DNA of 64,000 bases from Syngnathus acus (GCF_901709675.1 NC_051100.1:806001-870000), one strand, 5' to 3'. Counted from the first letter of the stretch, positions 14,331 to 27,732 are shown. A program made the numbers and translations. Notes: a model not told the origin generated them from the sequence alone.

Positions 14331-14731
14331 AAAGTCCAGAAGGAGTCTTTAATGGAGGTGATACCAGTGGAGGGTGAGCAGGAGGAGCTGAGCCAGGAAC
14401 AGCGATGACGGAGCGTGAGGACTTCGGCCAGAGCGGGGTGGTCCGTGGAGGAAATCTAAGAGCGTGGAACACACAATATTTGGTCAGAGAATTCAATGGC
14501 GAGAGGCCCAAGCGTGGAGGAGATCACATAGGCAGGGCACTCAGGCGACGAGGCGCTGGCAGTACGCTCCTTAAAAGCCTTCCCTTGACGAGCCTGATCA
14601 GCCCCACCTGTGGGGATCAGCCCCACCTTTGGGGATCAGCCCCACCTTTGGGGATCAGCCCCACCTGTGAGTCATCCGCCACTGCTCACGGCTGCCCCCT
14701 GTGGATAAAAGAAAACCCTCCCGGACCCTAA
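14331..14731. other. GC-rich block, possible unclassified mobile-element fragment
   Basis: GC- and CpG-rich sequence in an AT-rich desert, opening with AGTCTTTAATGGAGGTG and closing with a TGAGTCATCCGCC and GGACCC stretch. It includes a 19-bp minisatellite. The composition and phrasing resemble terminal segments of teleost transposons, but I found no protein, LTR pair or terminal inverted repeat. It could equally be a small CpG island. Confidence 0.35.
14596..14671. repeat. Minisatellite, 19 bp x 4
   Basis: Four head-to-tail units of the type GATCAGCCCCACCTTTGGG start at 14596, 14615, 14634 and 14653. Units 1 and 4 read CCTGTG where units 2 and 3 read CCTTTG. Each unit contains CCCCACC, a CACC-box-like KLF/SP core. 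Confidence 0.95.
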
Positions 14732-17700
14732 CAGTAATTCCATTTTCAAAATGTGCTTCTAGTTGATCAAGAGCATCCAGAGGAGGCGGTGTGAAGAATC
14801 ACTTGATTGAAAAAGTGATTGGATTATTTCTCCATTGCATCAGTGCTTCTTATGGTCCAAATAGTGCGCCTTCTTATTTCCATGACGCCATTATTAAAGC
14901 CTGTGTCTCACCTTGCCGTGATTGTTTGCGCACGTAGTAAATGTTGGTATTTCGTCAGGATTCCTAAAGGTTGCAAACAGTTTTTTTTTGCTGCAAAGAA
15001 ATTCTCAATCAAGCGATGATGGCGACAGAGTGAGAGAGTCTTTCACGATGGCTGGTGAACCACAAAGAGGGAGTAAGATACCTCTCAAACGTCAATGTCA
15101 CAAAGACAAGCCATGCGCTCACATTCCGTTTCTTTGCCTTAATGCATTCAGTCGCTGATGCTGAAAATCTGATCAAGAACACAGTCTGCTGCGCCATAAG
15201 CAAGCTTGTGACTTGGAAATGTGTCACAGCATGTGATGACAATAAATGAAGCAATTCCATACCACTTTGTATAATGTGCGTATGCTTGACTTTGATTGCC
15301 GCCATGTCCATTTGATGGTGATGGGAGCACATCTAATAAATAAAATATTTATTCATCCATCCATCAGTATGTATCACACAGATGACGATTAATCAAAGAA
15401 CGATTTCACTTTAAATTAGCCGCAAATGAAAGTGATTTAAATGAGTCCCTCGTTATCGGACAGATTGAACTCATAGACAAAATGCACATCAACAGTGTTA
15501 CTTTTTGCAATTTTCATATATTCTTCGTGTTCACAGTTTTCTCCTCCTGGGTGAAATGCGGAGCTCTCGAATCGGTCCATTTTATGTGAGAGCCCGGGTT
15601 AACAAAGCCAGTTGATAAGCAGCATCCTAGAACTGCTTAGCTTGATTTGGTTTTCAGGCTTTGTCGATCCAGATCATGCAAAGAAAGCCTGGCTGTGTTC
15701 AGCTTCCTTCCATGGCCTTCCAGCAGCCGGAATAATGAAGACTTTGCAGGCATGTAATAACATAGCCTTTGCTCTGTATACCATGTGCTTTTGCATTACG
15801 AGATTTGTGCAGCTATGCTAAATTACAGGCTCAAGGGTGCATAAATGGGTGATGAATGTCCGAGTCCATTTGCAGAAGTCTGTGCTTTCCCATAATCCTA
15901 GCTTGAATTGAATCCACTGTTCAGCCATTAACGTGGTTATTTGTCAAGCCTTAAAAGCTAATAAATATGCAAACACGTATTCACGGCATATCCCGAAAAC
16001 AGGCCTTTACAAATCACCAAATATTTGCTAGCATGATTGTGGATTATTTAAGCAAACACACAGGTACATGAATCATTGCCCGTCAATATTTATTTCACAA
16101 ATTCATGAGGTGTGGGCTCCTGCCTCTGGACCGGACCGGTGATGGATAGACGAATGAATGAATGGACGGGCAGACGGAAGAGCAGATAGATCCTTCGGCG
16201 GAAATCATTTTATAAGATACGCCGACACAATCATTAACAGCAATAAGAAAGGAAAGTCTTGTGTCATTTGAAAAGAATATGTTCCCTGTGTGAAGAAGTT
16301 TCATTGACGAGTGAGTAACGTTGAAGTGAGGTCAGCTGATAACGCAGTCATGTATCCATCGTTTACACTTCTGAATTGGGTTCCAAACCCGCCCGCTAGT
16401 TTGCTCTCTGGGCCAGCGGGCTCAGAGCAGGATAATGAACTCCTGCAGCCAGGACACATTTCACATGTCAATAAGGTGAGATACTCCAAAGCCTTGATTT
16501 TCACATGCCTGGTAAGGAGCAGCTGCATACTACCTGCACAGTAATAGGTGCTGCTGCATTATCGCCTGTGAATGCGCAAACAAAAGCAAAATGGTCATTT
16601 TACGACCTCACCTTCTCCAAATAGTTAGCCAGACCCCTGCGGAGAAAATGTGCTGAATCGATGCTTTTTCCTTCAACAGTAAATACCTGGAAATTGAAAT
16701 AAGAGCAAATAAATAATTGAACGTGGTAGAGTATTGAAAACATAGCTTTTTCAGTCTACTGTGTCGAAGTATGAAAACTCATAGGAAGCACCTAGTTCAT
16801 AAGCTCTACTTCCCGTGGCTAAGCACCAGTCTGTTCCGCCTGCTCGTATTAAAATATGAATGCAACTCAGAATGTCACCTATTCCATATTATTAAGCCCT
16901 TCTGAATTCATTTGAGCAAATTGAGCATTTGCAGATGCAAATTAATCACTGTAAATATTTGACAAATAACGCAACAGTGTGAGAAAGCGGTTCTTTGCTC
17001 CATGAGACGGATAACGATGGTCAGTGAAAAAGTATTGCATCCCATAAGAGCCGGTTGAAGTTCAGGTTGCGGATAATAGTGTTGGAACCTGACAAACAGG
17101 AATTTCCGTTTGTGCAGTGTCTTAGAAGAACTCTCCCTGCAGCAGTTAACTCAAGGCAGAAGGCAGAAGGCAGAAGGCAGAGCGAGTGAATCCCCACGTG
17201 GTGTCTGCTCTCCCAGCCTTTTGTAGCACTCGCAGAGGGGCATTATTGACAGATAAAGAACCGTGACGTGGCGTGATGAAGAAGAGCGGCTGATTCTGGA
17301 AGCAGCGTGTGACTTATGCTACATGCATACCTTAGGGAGGGAGGATCCACTGCAAACATATTAGGTTCCCTCAGCTAACAAGACATCAGTCCTCGGTGTG
17401 CTTTCCGATCTGTACAAGCTGATGCAAGCTGCCCGGGGATTCGGAAACGATGCTCAGCTTTATCTGCTTAATGAAAATTTCATCATCAGGAGTGTTTCAC
17501 TTTTCAGGCTGGGATGGGACAAAGCTGAACAGTGTGTCTATGATGTTAACTAGATTTCACCCCACTGGTGTTGTTTGACTGTACCGTTCCACCAATTAGT
17601 AGATGCAAAACTAGATATGAAATGAACGTACCGGCGTTGACTGTAAATATATCATTCTTTCCAAACATACCTAATTGTATTTTAAAACGTAAGGGTATTG

Positions 17701-18660
17701 AAATACAGCATATGCATTCTTAAGACAGAGTCAACATCAAAAAGGTCATTTAGAGCATTAGGAACTCATCACTGTGCATGCAAACTCTGTGTTTTTTTCC
17801 ATTCCTGATTGGTTCTTACCACCCAATGGCAGGTCCTGGAGATCTAATTTTAGTTTCCACCCCTCAGCATGCCCTACAAACCCCATCCATTTCTAAGCCA
17901 TCAGCCATGATCCCTGGCTGGCTCTGTCCGACCAGGCTGCTGAAATATAAATGCACCCTTCACTTTGCCCTCTATTTGGCTTCCCTTATGTCTTTTAGCC
18001 ATGGAGCTGCGGCATTATGTTCAGGCAGCATATCATCAGCACACAATGACCCTTCATTGGATGCTCCGAGGTTTATCCCAACGTAGACCCCTTCAGACAT
18101 TGTGCGCTTTCCAAGAGTCTGCATGAGCAATGTGGTTGCTCAATTGTTTGTCATGTTCCAACTGACTGTCTCTCTCTGAAGTAGGACAACCTTGAAATTG
18201 TTGTTTTCTTTTGCCAGCATGTTATGTATTATATTGCTGTATAACATGTTTTTCTTTTCTTGGCGTAGCACACAGTTTACTTTGCAACGCGGTACAGTCG
18301 ATGATAGTGTACGTTATGAACACAGCTGGCGACTAATATTGGCCTTGGCGTAATCCACACCACGCTGGAACCGAATCGGACTTATTGCCAGTGTCAAATT
18401 CTTTTATATTGAAATCTTTTTCGCAGGTTTGCAAGATATTTGGGTTGGAAATAAGCATGATGACCATTTTCAAGCCAGTTTTGTAGATCTGAAATAATCA
18501 TTTTGAATTTGGTTGACTTTGGTGACTGTGAAGCCCCGGGCGGGGTGACACACACCATGGTTGTACAAATATTTAACATTATTTAAAAAATCGGAATATG
18601 CAAATGCATGAGCACCTTGACCTGATCACCTAACAGTACTCGCCCCCTCCCACCCTCTCA
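14732..18660. other. Intergenic, no gene recognised
   Basis: No exon or RNA gene is supported. A short heptamer array (AGAAGGC-type, four units) sits at about 17154-17181. At 16128-16175 is a GATGGATAGACGAATG-type stretch that resembles the tail of the common teleost interspersed repeat. Confidence 0.5.
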
Positions 18661-18662
18661 GC

Positions 18663-18666
<4 letters not shown>

Positions 18667-18704
<38 letters not shown>
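18667..18704. repeat. (CT)n microsatellite
   Basis: About 19 CT dinucleotides at the upstream edge of the CpG-rich island. CT/GA tracts are common in vertebrate promoters and can act as GAGA-like elements. That role here is inference. Confidence 0.95.
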
Positions 18705-18707
<3 letters not shown>

Positions 18708-18892
18708 TCCACGCGTGTCAGTGCTCGTCAGAAGGAGAAGCGGTAGCAGCCGACTCCTCTTTCCAACTGCGTTTTCTACCAATCAGAGAAGCGACAGGAG
18801 AAAAGGACGTTTTAATTTGCGTAGCGTGTACGTGGAGCGATGGTAGGCAAAAGTGCGCTCCATGCTGTGCCATGATCTCCATCTTTCCCTTG

Positions 18893-18926
18893 CCTCCTCC
18901 TCCTCCTCCTCCTCCTCCTCCTCCTC
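18893..18926. repeat. (CTC)n trinucleotide repeat
   Basis: About eleven CCT/CTC units inside the putative 5' exon, in its untranslated portion. The opposite strand gives an artificial poly-Glu frame. Confidence 0.9.
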
Positions 18927-19043
18927 ATCATCTGTCGCTCCCGAAAGCAAAAAACGCCGAGACGCGCTGACATCCTCACCGAGGTAACCACTTTTTCCAC
19001 ACCTTTCTGTCTTTGTGAAATATATACTACGCGGGGTGTTTCG

Positions 19044-19070
19044 TGCGCGCGCACGCACGCACGCACGCAC
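19044..19070. repeat. (GCAC)n microsatellite
   Basis: A GCGCGC run followed by about five GCAC units, within the CpG-rich island and between the two candidate splice donors. Confidence 0.9.
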
Positions 19071-19914
19071 TCGCGCAAAACAACAGCCGTCGGTTTGTAC
19101 TGTCGCTTATCGATACTCACAGGTGAGTCATTTCTCATTTAGGCGAAGAACAGACTAAAATCTTCAATTACAGAAAAGATCAAGCCTTTGTTTATCGTTA
19201 TGGCAATAAATCCCAAGGAGTTCGCCTTTTGAGTTACTAATTAAAATGTCACAGCCACTAAATGAGGTGCTTATGATTCACAGTTGCACGCTGCCGTACA
19301 AGAACAACTTAACACAAGCAGTCGAAATGTTTTCGCTTGCTTTGTGCAGCTCATTGTAAATGCCTCTCGAGAGATTGTCCAGTAGTTGATGTTTCAGGTG
19401 AAGTGACCTTGATCCACTCCTCCTGCAGCGTCCAGTCTCGGTCCAAGTTCTGAAATTGCAACAGCTTCGTGTTAACGTCATGAGAGTGGAATGACCACAG
19501 GCTGTGCAATTCACCTTTGATACTCGAAGCATGCCGACGTTAACTTATGGGAGGGAGCTGGTGCCTCAGGAATAGAAGGAATTTGTCAAAGGTGCAAAGC
19601 CATTGTCTGACTGGAGCAGATGCTCTGATGGAATACCACTGAAATACGGTGAAGTTTATCAAAAGAACCGACAGGTAGATCCCATATTAGATTTCATGCT
19701 TGGTCCGAGCCAATTGATTGCCTCATGTCTTTATGTTATTAACGTTCTGGCAACAACTGGGCTGCATTACCAGAGTTAATATGACTTTCCCTTGGACATC
19801 GAGTGACTTCAATCTCAAAATGAATATGTATATTGGAAGAACGGAGAAAGCTCTGGCTGACCTCTGATTTGTTTTGATTTCAAAATATTTTGGAATGAAT
19901 TGATAGCACAGTTG

Positions 19915-20135
19915 GACAAGCGGTGAGCTGCCTCACACTTGCTTTGATTCCTCCTAAGTGGAGTTTGCATCTTCTCCCCGTTTCTTCAGTCTCCTACTGT
20001 GCGGATTCCATTAAAGTATGCGTGCTAGATTGATTTGAAACAACAAATGGTCCTTTAGTGTGTATGTGCGCTGTGATTGACAGGTAATCAGTGTGGCGTG
20101 CTTTTCCTCACGCCCAAAGTTAGTTGAGATCGGCC
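19915..20135 (+). repeat. Decayed copy of the common teleost interspersed repeat
   Basis: The order AGCTGCCTCACAC, TTGATTCCTCC, GTGGAGTTTGCATCTTCTCC, CCGTTT, then a CTGTGATTGACAGG-type stretch follows the same layout as the copy at 4264-4655, in the opposite orientation and more diverged. Confidence 0.5.
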
Positions 20136-21298
20136 CCCCCGAGCCCCCTAATGAAGATTAGTGTGTCATTCATCTGACTAAGATAAACATGAAAAAAAAC
20201 AACTAACTATTAAGTTACAATCAAAGGCAAAAATGAATGAACTTGCATCTGTTTATTAGAAGCTAAACTGGGACGGATAACTTTGGTTGTTTTCACTCTC
20301 CAAATGTGCAGATTTTTCCGCCCCTCAACAATACAAAATTTGACTTACGAAGGAAGAAATGATTTGGTCCTCCGTTGCTTGTTGCTGTGTACAGTCACTC
20401 TGGTATGATGTCACGCTTGAAATGTTGCTACACCCCCCGCAGTACAAACTGAAGCCGGATCAAGCTTTCCCATCATATGACTGAGCTCATCCTGATGTCA
20501 CCTGGCAAAAATTTGAACAAGCCCGTTTGTTAAAAATGCCAGCAATCTTGATGGATGTCTGGATTAAGATCTTAGGTGAGAGGATGTTACACTCCATAAT
20601 GTGAGGGAGGAGAGCTTGTTGTGGCAAGGCTATAAAGAGAAGAGGAGGTGATGAGAAAATCTCTTTCCCTTGAGTTATTTGGTGTTTATTTGATGGAACC
20701 CATCCAGTTGGCTCCCCTTCAGCCAAGCCAAAATATAGCCAAACCAAAACAACATGAGTCCCTCCCTCGCAATGTTTTTTTTCTAATCAAGCGCAATTGA
20801 AAATTACAAGGAAGTGGAATTAATATTTGATGAAGCTTTGTTTGTTCAATTAAGGAATGAACACGATTAGCTGAGGCACACAGTGATATTTGTTTAAAAT
20901 GTTAATTAATTCTTGAGCTTTTTTTTAATTCTCTGCATGCGAGTGTCTGAGGCATGTTGGTTTATTCATCAAGGAGGGGAAAAAGATTTCTCATGAAAGA
21001 ACAACAAAAGGCCTTTTTGCTCAACACTGAATGATTCCGTTTGCAGGCAACTTAACGTTGAGCAATATAGAAATCATGCTGACCTTTCAATTGATCTTGG
21101 CTTTGGATGTGTGCTAAGGGATCCATACTGTAAGATTTGAAATGTTTGTATACCTTGATAGCAACTTGATGATTTTTTTCCCCCCCCGATTACCTGGACC
21201 CTAATCATTTGAATAATATTAAATCTCTTGAGTAGTGAATGATATCTAATACGTTCTCGCACTGTTTTGCGCTTTTAGCAGGTTGATAGATGCTTGAA

Positions 21299-21312
21299 CC
21301 CCCCCCCCCCCC
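21299..21312. repeat. Poly-C tract (14 nt)
   Basis: An uninterrupted C run directly after TGCTTGAA. A similar 14-nt C run is at 27719-27732. Such tracts are length-variable and prone to sequencing error. Confidence 0.9.
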
Positions 21313-22553
21313 GGATGTTTACAGATCTACTGGCATTATAAACAGTCTGAGTTCTCTACAGAATTGTATAGTATGGTATAATTAACACACAAGCCAGTGA
21401 CTATTTATAATATAAAGCTGACTCTCTCTCTCTCTATTGGAGCTCTTGCACGATGGTGGTCCCCCCAGTTGTAAAATCCTATCTTGGTCACTGTTTGATC
21501 AGTTGCCATCACCACAACTGGGCCAATGAGAGAAACGCCATTAATATGAGCTTGTTGCTGTGAATAATGTGGGTCAAAGAAGACTGGCTGAGCATGAGTG
21601 TTAAAATAGAATAGTAAATAAAGAGTAGAAGAACAAAGAGTCGGAACTAGTGGGACTAGGAACTAGTGGGACACTCAGTGGAAGAAGACTTTAGCCTGGG
21701 GAAAACCCGGAAACAAAACAAGTTGAAAAGCTTCTTTTAACATCTGTGTAAATTCCAGCTGCTTGGTAGGCATTCTATAAAATTGAGGTGAAAATAAAAT
21801 AAAAAATGCTGCACTTGAAATACAGACATAAAGTCTACATTTTTTATATGCTCTTAACAATAACTGGCTGAAAATTAAACAATAAATTTCACTCTGCTGT
21901 TTTCTTGAAATAACAGCATTTTTATTACAACTCATAAATTTGAAGTCCGTCGCAGCAGGACTTGCCATTGTTTTCCCAAGTCCATTGCTGCGGCGGGTGC
22001 ATTGTACATACTGTTGACATAATGATGATGGGAAATAGTCATTCATCTGCTCATATTAGTAGAAGACTTTTAGTTTCATTTCTATCACGATAACACATTT
22101 GCCTAAAAAGACAGAAAGCTCTTTAAGTGGCCCATAGCACTTTGAGGTTTCTTTGACATGTAAAGTGTATGAGAAATAAAATAGATTATTATTATTACTG
22201 CCATAAAGATAGTTTGTATAACATCTGTGTACAAAGTCTACATGTATTGAGGAAGTGCAGGCATGTTGCATATTTGTACACGGTTTGCCTACATTTGCCT
22301 GTCACAATGATGGTTTTGCATCAGAGCCTATTTTGCATGACCGCCAGCTGCAATTCATTCTCGTCTCCCGAGTACGGGGTACCGAAAATCTCCCGACTTC
22401 TTGTTTAACGCGAGTCATCCGCTGTCTTGAGCTTAATGACTGACTGACTGACTGACCGGAGCTAATTATAGCTCCGTTTGTCTCAAAGCTGCAGGATTTA
22501 TTTGATTAGGCGTTGAGCCTGCAGCTTGCTGTGTGTATAATTTCAGCACTGGG

Positions 22554-22617
22554 CAGTAGCAGCAGCAGCAGCAGCGGCAGCAGCAGCAGCAGCAGCAGCA
22601 GCAGCCGCAGCAGCAGA
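22554..22617. repeat. (CAG)n trinucleotide repeat
   Basis: About 21 CAG-type triplets with single interruptions (TAG, CGG, CCG). It is not in any supported exon: the frame on the opposite strand reads poly-Cys and stops nearby, so this is a non-coding repeat. Confidence 0.95.
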
Positions 22618-25600
22618 CTGACTTCTTGAATGAGCTTGTTGACAACCCTGATGATATTTCCCACAATGCAAGGTGAAATGAATGAATCTGCATGGATGGC
22701 GGGGTGTGTTCTAAGTTGTCATGTTCTCCATTCTCCATCCCGCCTCCCTCGACTCATCGCTGATCGCATTTAACATCAGCCTTGTGGGGGGAAATTAGAG
22801 GATTAGCACCAACTGCAGACTTATTCCCTATGTATCTTCCAGGCTTCCAAATCCAGTGCAAGCCATTGTTATTTTAAGTAGCTTGGCAATTGAGTGTGGA
22901 GTCAGGCTCTAATTGTTCCTGGGAGTGGAGAGAAGCTTGCGATTCGAAGCAATGTACCGCTCCTGCTATTTATGCGCCATCAAGATGTGAAAGTGTGCAT
23001 CTGAAGGAAGCCGACTGCCAGGACCTCTCACTCCGATACTCGCTTCATACATAATAAATAAGTCGCTGTAAGTTACAGTACAGCGGTATAACTAGGCTAA
23101 TGCCCAGATTTGCATATTTGTGCTGAATTCCATAATTCATGAGAGTGCAGCAGGCGGAAATGTGTGGCGCTAAGACCTTTGTCCATATGCTGTACATCAG
23201 TTACAGCCTCGCATCCGCCATGTGCCGCGCATCAAAAGCAGTATTGGCGCTGTCGCACACTCTTGCTTGGGTGCTGCGTCTTCATCAACAAAGGCCTCAG
23301 CTCAGACTTTAGGGCACATTCCGACTCCAGCTTTTAACAACTTGATATGTGACGATTCAGAAAACAGAAACACACTCAGAAACTCGACCCAAGTGAAACG
23401 TCCTAAAAATAAACAATAGTGCAAATGCGTGCGAGGCCATATTTTTACATTCCGGTACTACATCATGTATCAGGTTAAATAAAGCCTCATCATCGTCTGA
23501 TGATGGATTAGGGTATTTATTCATTTGCTTTGCTGGCCACCTGTCTGCGGTTTTCCATGTCCGAGAGGTGTCACAGTTGCTAGATAAATGGTGGCTGTCT
23601 CTTCCAGGGGGAGATGGCGACCCTGTCTCGAGGAGAGGAGAGATTTGTTTTGATTCCGATGCCCCTCCAAGGCCAAGCTGTAAATACTGCTTGCGACTGT
23701 GTGGGCGCTCGTGTGCACTTTCACAAAGCCAAGAAAAGCAGATGATGAGGATGATGATGAGATTCAAGTTGGTGAAATGTGTTCTTCGTTTACCTGCTGA
23801 CGACAGTAATGAATTCATTTTGCAGACGTATTTGTAAATGAACCTTTGAGCTTAGTTTTTGGAGCTACAAAGTGACATTTTGTTCAGGATGTAATTGCAT
23901 CTTAAAAAGAGCTCCTCACTCAATCAATAGTTTATTCGGCAGGAGGTTAGAGAAGCATGTATACATATATACTTTAAAAAAATAAAGACATAGAAATCAA
24001 CTTGTGCCAGGTGCTAAAATTGCTCTGTTTAGGCAGTGGCAGTGTTGGGAGCTCTCCGTTGTCCTGAAGAAGAGTCTTTGTCTTGTTTGAGGTTTGGTGA
24101 GATGATGCCCTCCCAATTTTCCACCTCAAAGCTGATTACGGCTCAAAGTAAACCTTGAATTAATTTTTCAAACATTTTCAAACTATTTTTGACTATAGAC
24201 AGACCTTGTCTTAGAGGAAGAACTAAATTCAAGTGCGTGTTTCTATTCGAAGCTTTCAATCTTGTGATTGTCACTTTTCCATCTGCTAAGCAATGATGAC
24301 TGGCTAAAACAAATGCATGTTGCAGATATTTTGGGGATACAGAGTGTTTATTTTTAGTTTGTAATACAACTATGCCTCTGGTCATGACAAAATGTTGACA
24401 AATTCCACCAAAAAAGTGTAAGACATGAAAAGGTCAAACTGAAATGTTTTTTTGCAATAACATTATGAGGGATAATGGAAGAAGCACAGACGTTGGTATT
24501 GCCATTTTAAGCTCCATATTGGCATTCTCACGTTAATCTCCTAATCATGCTTTTGTGCTGTTTCTGTGAATCAACATTGTGTGTGAAGTGGCTGTTTACC
24601 ACGTTTACCGTTGCTCATAATGAGCTGTGGTAGTTCTTCTCAATTTTTATTTTTGATCCTTGTAGCTATTTGGTTTTTTGCATGCAAGCAGGCAAGCCAT
24701 GGTAATAATACTGCACTCCACCTCTTCTCGCATTAAGCTCATCAAAGAGGTGAACATGGCAATTATGAAACATTAGTAGCACACTGGAACACACTGTGCA
24801 GCTTTCAGGGCCCCGTGGCACAAATGGGGCATTTTCAAGGGCAACATGAATCTGAGCCAGCCAATATAGCTAGTTACAAACACTTCATTTGCTGCTACGT
24901 GAATAAATGTGATAGCATAAAGCAATCTGACTATCAAATCAATTAAAGTCATCATTTTTAGCGGTGCCGTTCAGCACATCTGCCTTTGCCGTGCCAGCCT
25001 AGTGCAGTTTTGGAATTTTGCAGCAGCTTTAATCGCAGTGCTTTGATAAGCAGCTTGCAAAGTACTTCTCCAATTTACAGTAGAGTAATGTCATTTCACC
25101 TTTCAAGTGAGTTTCCAAAGCAGTTTCGGCTCATGTTGAGCGCTTAATAAGCCACGATAAGATTACATGGTCCAAGGTGTGATCTACTTTGGAGGTCTGG
25201 AGCAAAGAAAGGATGAGCTATGGCTTTCGATGTCACAAGGTACCACTATTTCGGCACTTCCGGTGGGTTTTTGTCATTTCAAAACACACTAATCAATCGA
25301 CAAATCAAAGTGATGCTAACTTTGTCTGTCTCACAGATGAAAGGTTCTGAGATCGAAGCTGAGTCGGAACTGCAAACCTTGTTTTATTTCAAAGATGCGA
25401 GTGCATCCAATCCTATCGTTCCACTATGGAGAGACGTATGGAGTCATCAGAGCTATTTATTTGATATTTTGAGTTTGAGCTATGCTGGCCTATGATTCAA
25501 TGCAAGTCACCCTCCAAAAGTTCAGAGTCCTTGCAAAGTCATTGGCTAGTAAATGACACAATTATCTCCTGAGTTGGAGTTAAACAAGGAGAAGCGACTT

Positions 25601-26541
25601 ATTAATGTCTGATTGCTCCTTAATAAAGTCATGTAAACAATGACAAGCACTCACTTCCGCAGGTAATTTATGGCTCTTTTCAAAATGTGGACAGCAATTA
25701 CTGCCATCCTTTTGCCACTCAAGTATGTTGCATGAAAACAAAAAAAATACCTGAGCTGTCTTCATTATCCAGCCAAGCACTATCCCGTTTCAGTTTTCAG
25801 CAATCATTCAAATGCACCTTTGTGTTTTTCAATTTACAAGTAGGATTACAAAGGTTAATCATCCATTTTCAGATCATCTTTGTCTAATGCTAATGGAGCC
25901 TGGTGAGTGTTGGGATAGAGATCAAATCAGCCAAAGCCAAAACAAGTCCTGTCTAAATGAATGTTGCTTAATTTGGCGAGAGGATTACTTTATAAACTTC
26001 TTCCTTCATTTTCCGTACACGTTTCCATTCACCAATGTAGACAATGTATAATATCTTGCTTATCTTTAGTAAGTCGCTCAAATTGTATGTTTGGCAACAA
26101 TATACAGCAAAATTATAAGCACCACTAGAGCTCCAAAGTTGATACTTTATATACAGAGTCTTCATTATTCTCCTTTTTTTTTTTTTTAAATTTACAGAGC
26201 CTCCTCCCCTATGCGGAGAAAAATGTAATTAAATTGCTCATTTTCTCACACGGTATGCATAAGATCAATGTTCAGATAACAACATTGTTCAATTAAAGCT
26301 GAGCTCGTCTCAGCCATCATTGCTTGCATTTGCTGTGTTTTACACTGGGACCAAAAGCTCCATTTCCATGACATTTATGCAATACAATCAAAGTTAAAGA
26401 AATCATCTGGCCAAGATGATACATTTTTATTTTTCAATCAATCTCAAAACGGAAGTTAGCTTGTATTTTTAATTTTGGAGAAATCAGTAGATGACAAACG
26501 ACCTTGAAAGCGCCCACCAGAAATGAGGACTGTGACCACGC

Positions 26542-26684
26542 CCCTCTCCTGTCCTCTCCTGTCCTCTCCTGTCCTCTCCTGTCCCTCCTCTCCTCTCCTC
26601 TCCTCTCCTCTCCTCTCCTCTCCTCTCCTCTCCTCTCCTCTCCTCTCCTCTCCTCTCCTCTCCTCTCCTCTCCTCTCCTCTCCT
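26542..26684. repeat. Homopyrimidine array (CTGTCCTCTC)n-(TCCTC)n
   Basis: Three to four decamers containing GTCC are followed by about 20 perfect TCCTC pentamers with one strand almost all pyrimidine. The decamer is two pentamers, one with a C-to-G change, so the array grew at two unit lengths. Confidence 0.95.
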
Positions 26685-27335
26685 TCCATGTCTTGGTGAC
26701 AGGATGGACTGGAGACTTTGTGTCCATTCAACACCATAATATTGTTAATAATGGATCAGCTGTCCCCAAAATGTACAATACGTAGTATGTGGACACCACT
26801 GAAAATAGATCACAATGTTTAGCCTTTCCACAGCTGAATGCGGAAATGAGCGTGTTCACGTTACCAAGATACGCAGACACAAATGGCTTTTCTCATTTTA
26901 TATTCCATTTGAATCTTTAAGCCTTAGCTTGACTTCTTTTCTTCTCAAGGCCATTCCACTGCAGAAAAATCAGGATATCCAAGTTAGGCTGTACTAAGAT
27001 TCTTTGTGGATAGCGCAAGAGCATGCGCAGAAGACAAAGCGATGCTACATGCAGTTCAACCTACCAAATGAGCTACTCAGCTGTAATTCCACTACTAGTG
27101 AAGCAATGATTTTGCCCCAAAATATATGGTAACATTCTCCAAAGCTTTCATGGCAGGCCCACAAGCAATATCCTATTGGTGATCTGCTTTATTTCCCCAG
27201 TAGACCCTTGACGCCCGGCTCGCAAACTTCTCTAATTAAGAATTCTTCTTCAGCAAATTCAGCCATGAAACGTGGGGTGATAAAAGGACTTATTGGACCT
27301 GCGACCTCCTTTGCCTCTTATCTCCCATAAACACG

Positions 27336-27361
27336 TTGGTTGGTTGGTTGGTTGGTTGGTT
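27336..27361. repeat. (TTGG)n microsatellite
   Basis: About six GGTT units with no coding context. Confidence 0.9.
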
Positions 27362-27718
27362 TTACAGGGCCGTGGAGGCAGAGGAGGAGTGACTGATGAC
27401 ATATTCATGAAGAACCAAGCGTGCAACCAAAAAGCTCCCACATCTTTGGCATTGGCTTCATGCATCATTTTGACACCCAAATAATCCATTGTACTGTCTT
27501 GTTTCTTTTGGGGGAAAATAATACTACACCCTCATTAGCCTTATGTAGGCTGCTTGCGGGTTGAGCATCAGGTCTGCACAGATGATTCTCTTTCTGTTAT
27601 GAAAGTCACCCTGCTGAAATGGCACAATGTTTTATTCCCTCTGTCTCCTCAACCTGGTTCTGTCACATAGTGAGGATGGCAGATGTTCAGATATTGTCGT
27701 TACTTTCCAGACAGTTAC

Positions 27719-27732
27719 CCCCCCCCCCCCCC
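27719..27732. repeat. Poly-C tract (14 nt)
   Basis: An uninterrupted C run after GACAGTTA. Confidence 0.9.

Larger units (their letters stand above)
18705..19122 (+). promoter_or_regulatory. CpG-rich promoter-like island with putative 5' non-coding exon (inferred hs3st1 promoter)
   Basis: CpG dinucleotides are dense here (ACGCGTG, GCGTAGCGTGTACG, GCCGAGACGCGC, GTGCGCGCGC) and rare on both sides. There is an inverted-CCAAT-type ACCAATCAG at about 18778-18786, a (CTC)n tract and a (GCAC)n tract. Two strong plus-strand splice donors follow: GAG|GTAACC (exon end 18983) and CACAG|GTGAGTCA (exon end 19122). No downstream coding exon is seen before the clear acceptor at 34413 in front of the hs3st1 coding exon. 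I infer that this is the non-coding first exon and promoter of that gene, which would make intron 1 about 15.3 kb. The mapping to hs3st1 is inference; the island and donors are seen directly. Confidence 0.55.

Noticed and set aside
22466-22738. Cys-rich peptide over the CAG array
   Set aside because: A translation artefact of the trinucleotide repeat, with no gene context.
23357-23818. 153-codon minus-strand frame
   Set aside because: No recognised domain and a mixed low-complexity composition. Likely chance.
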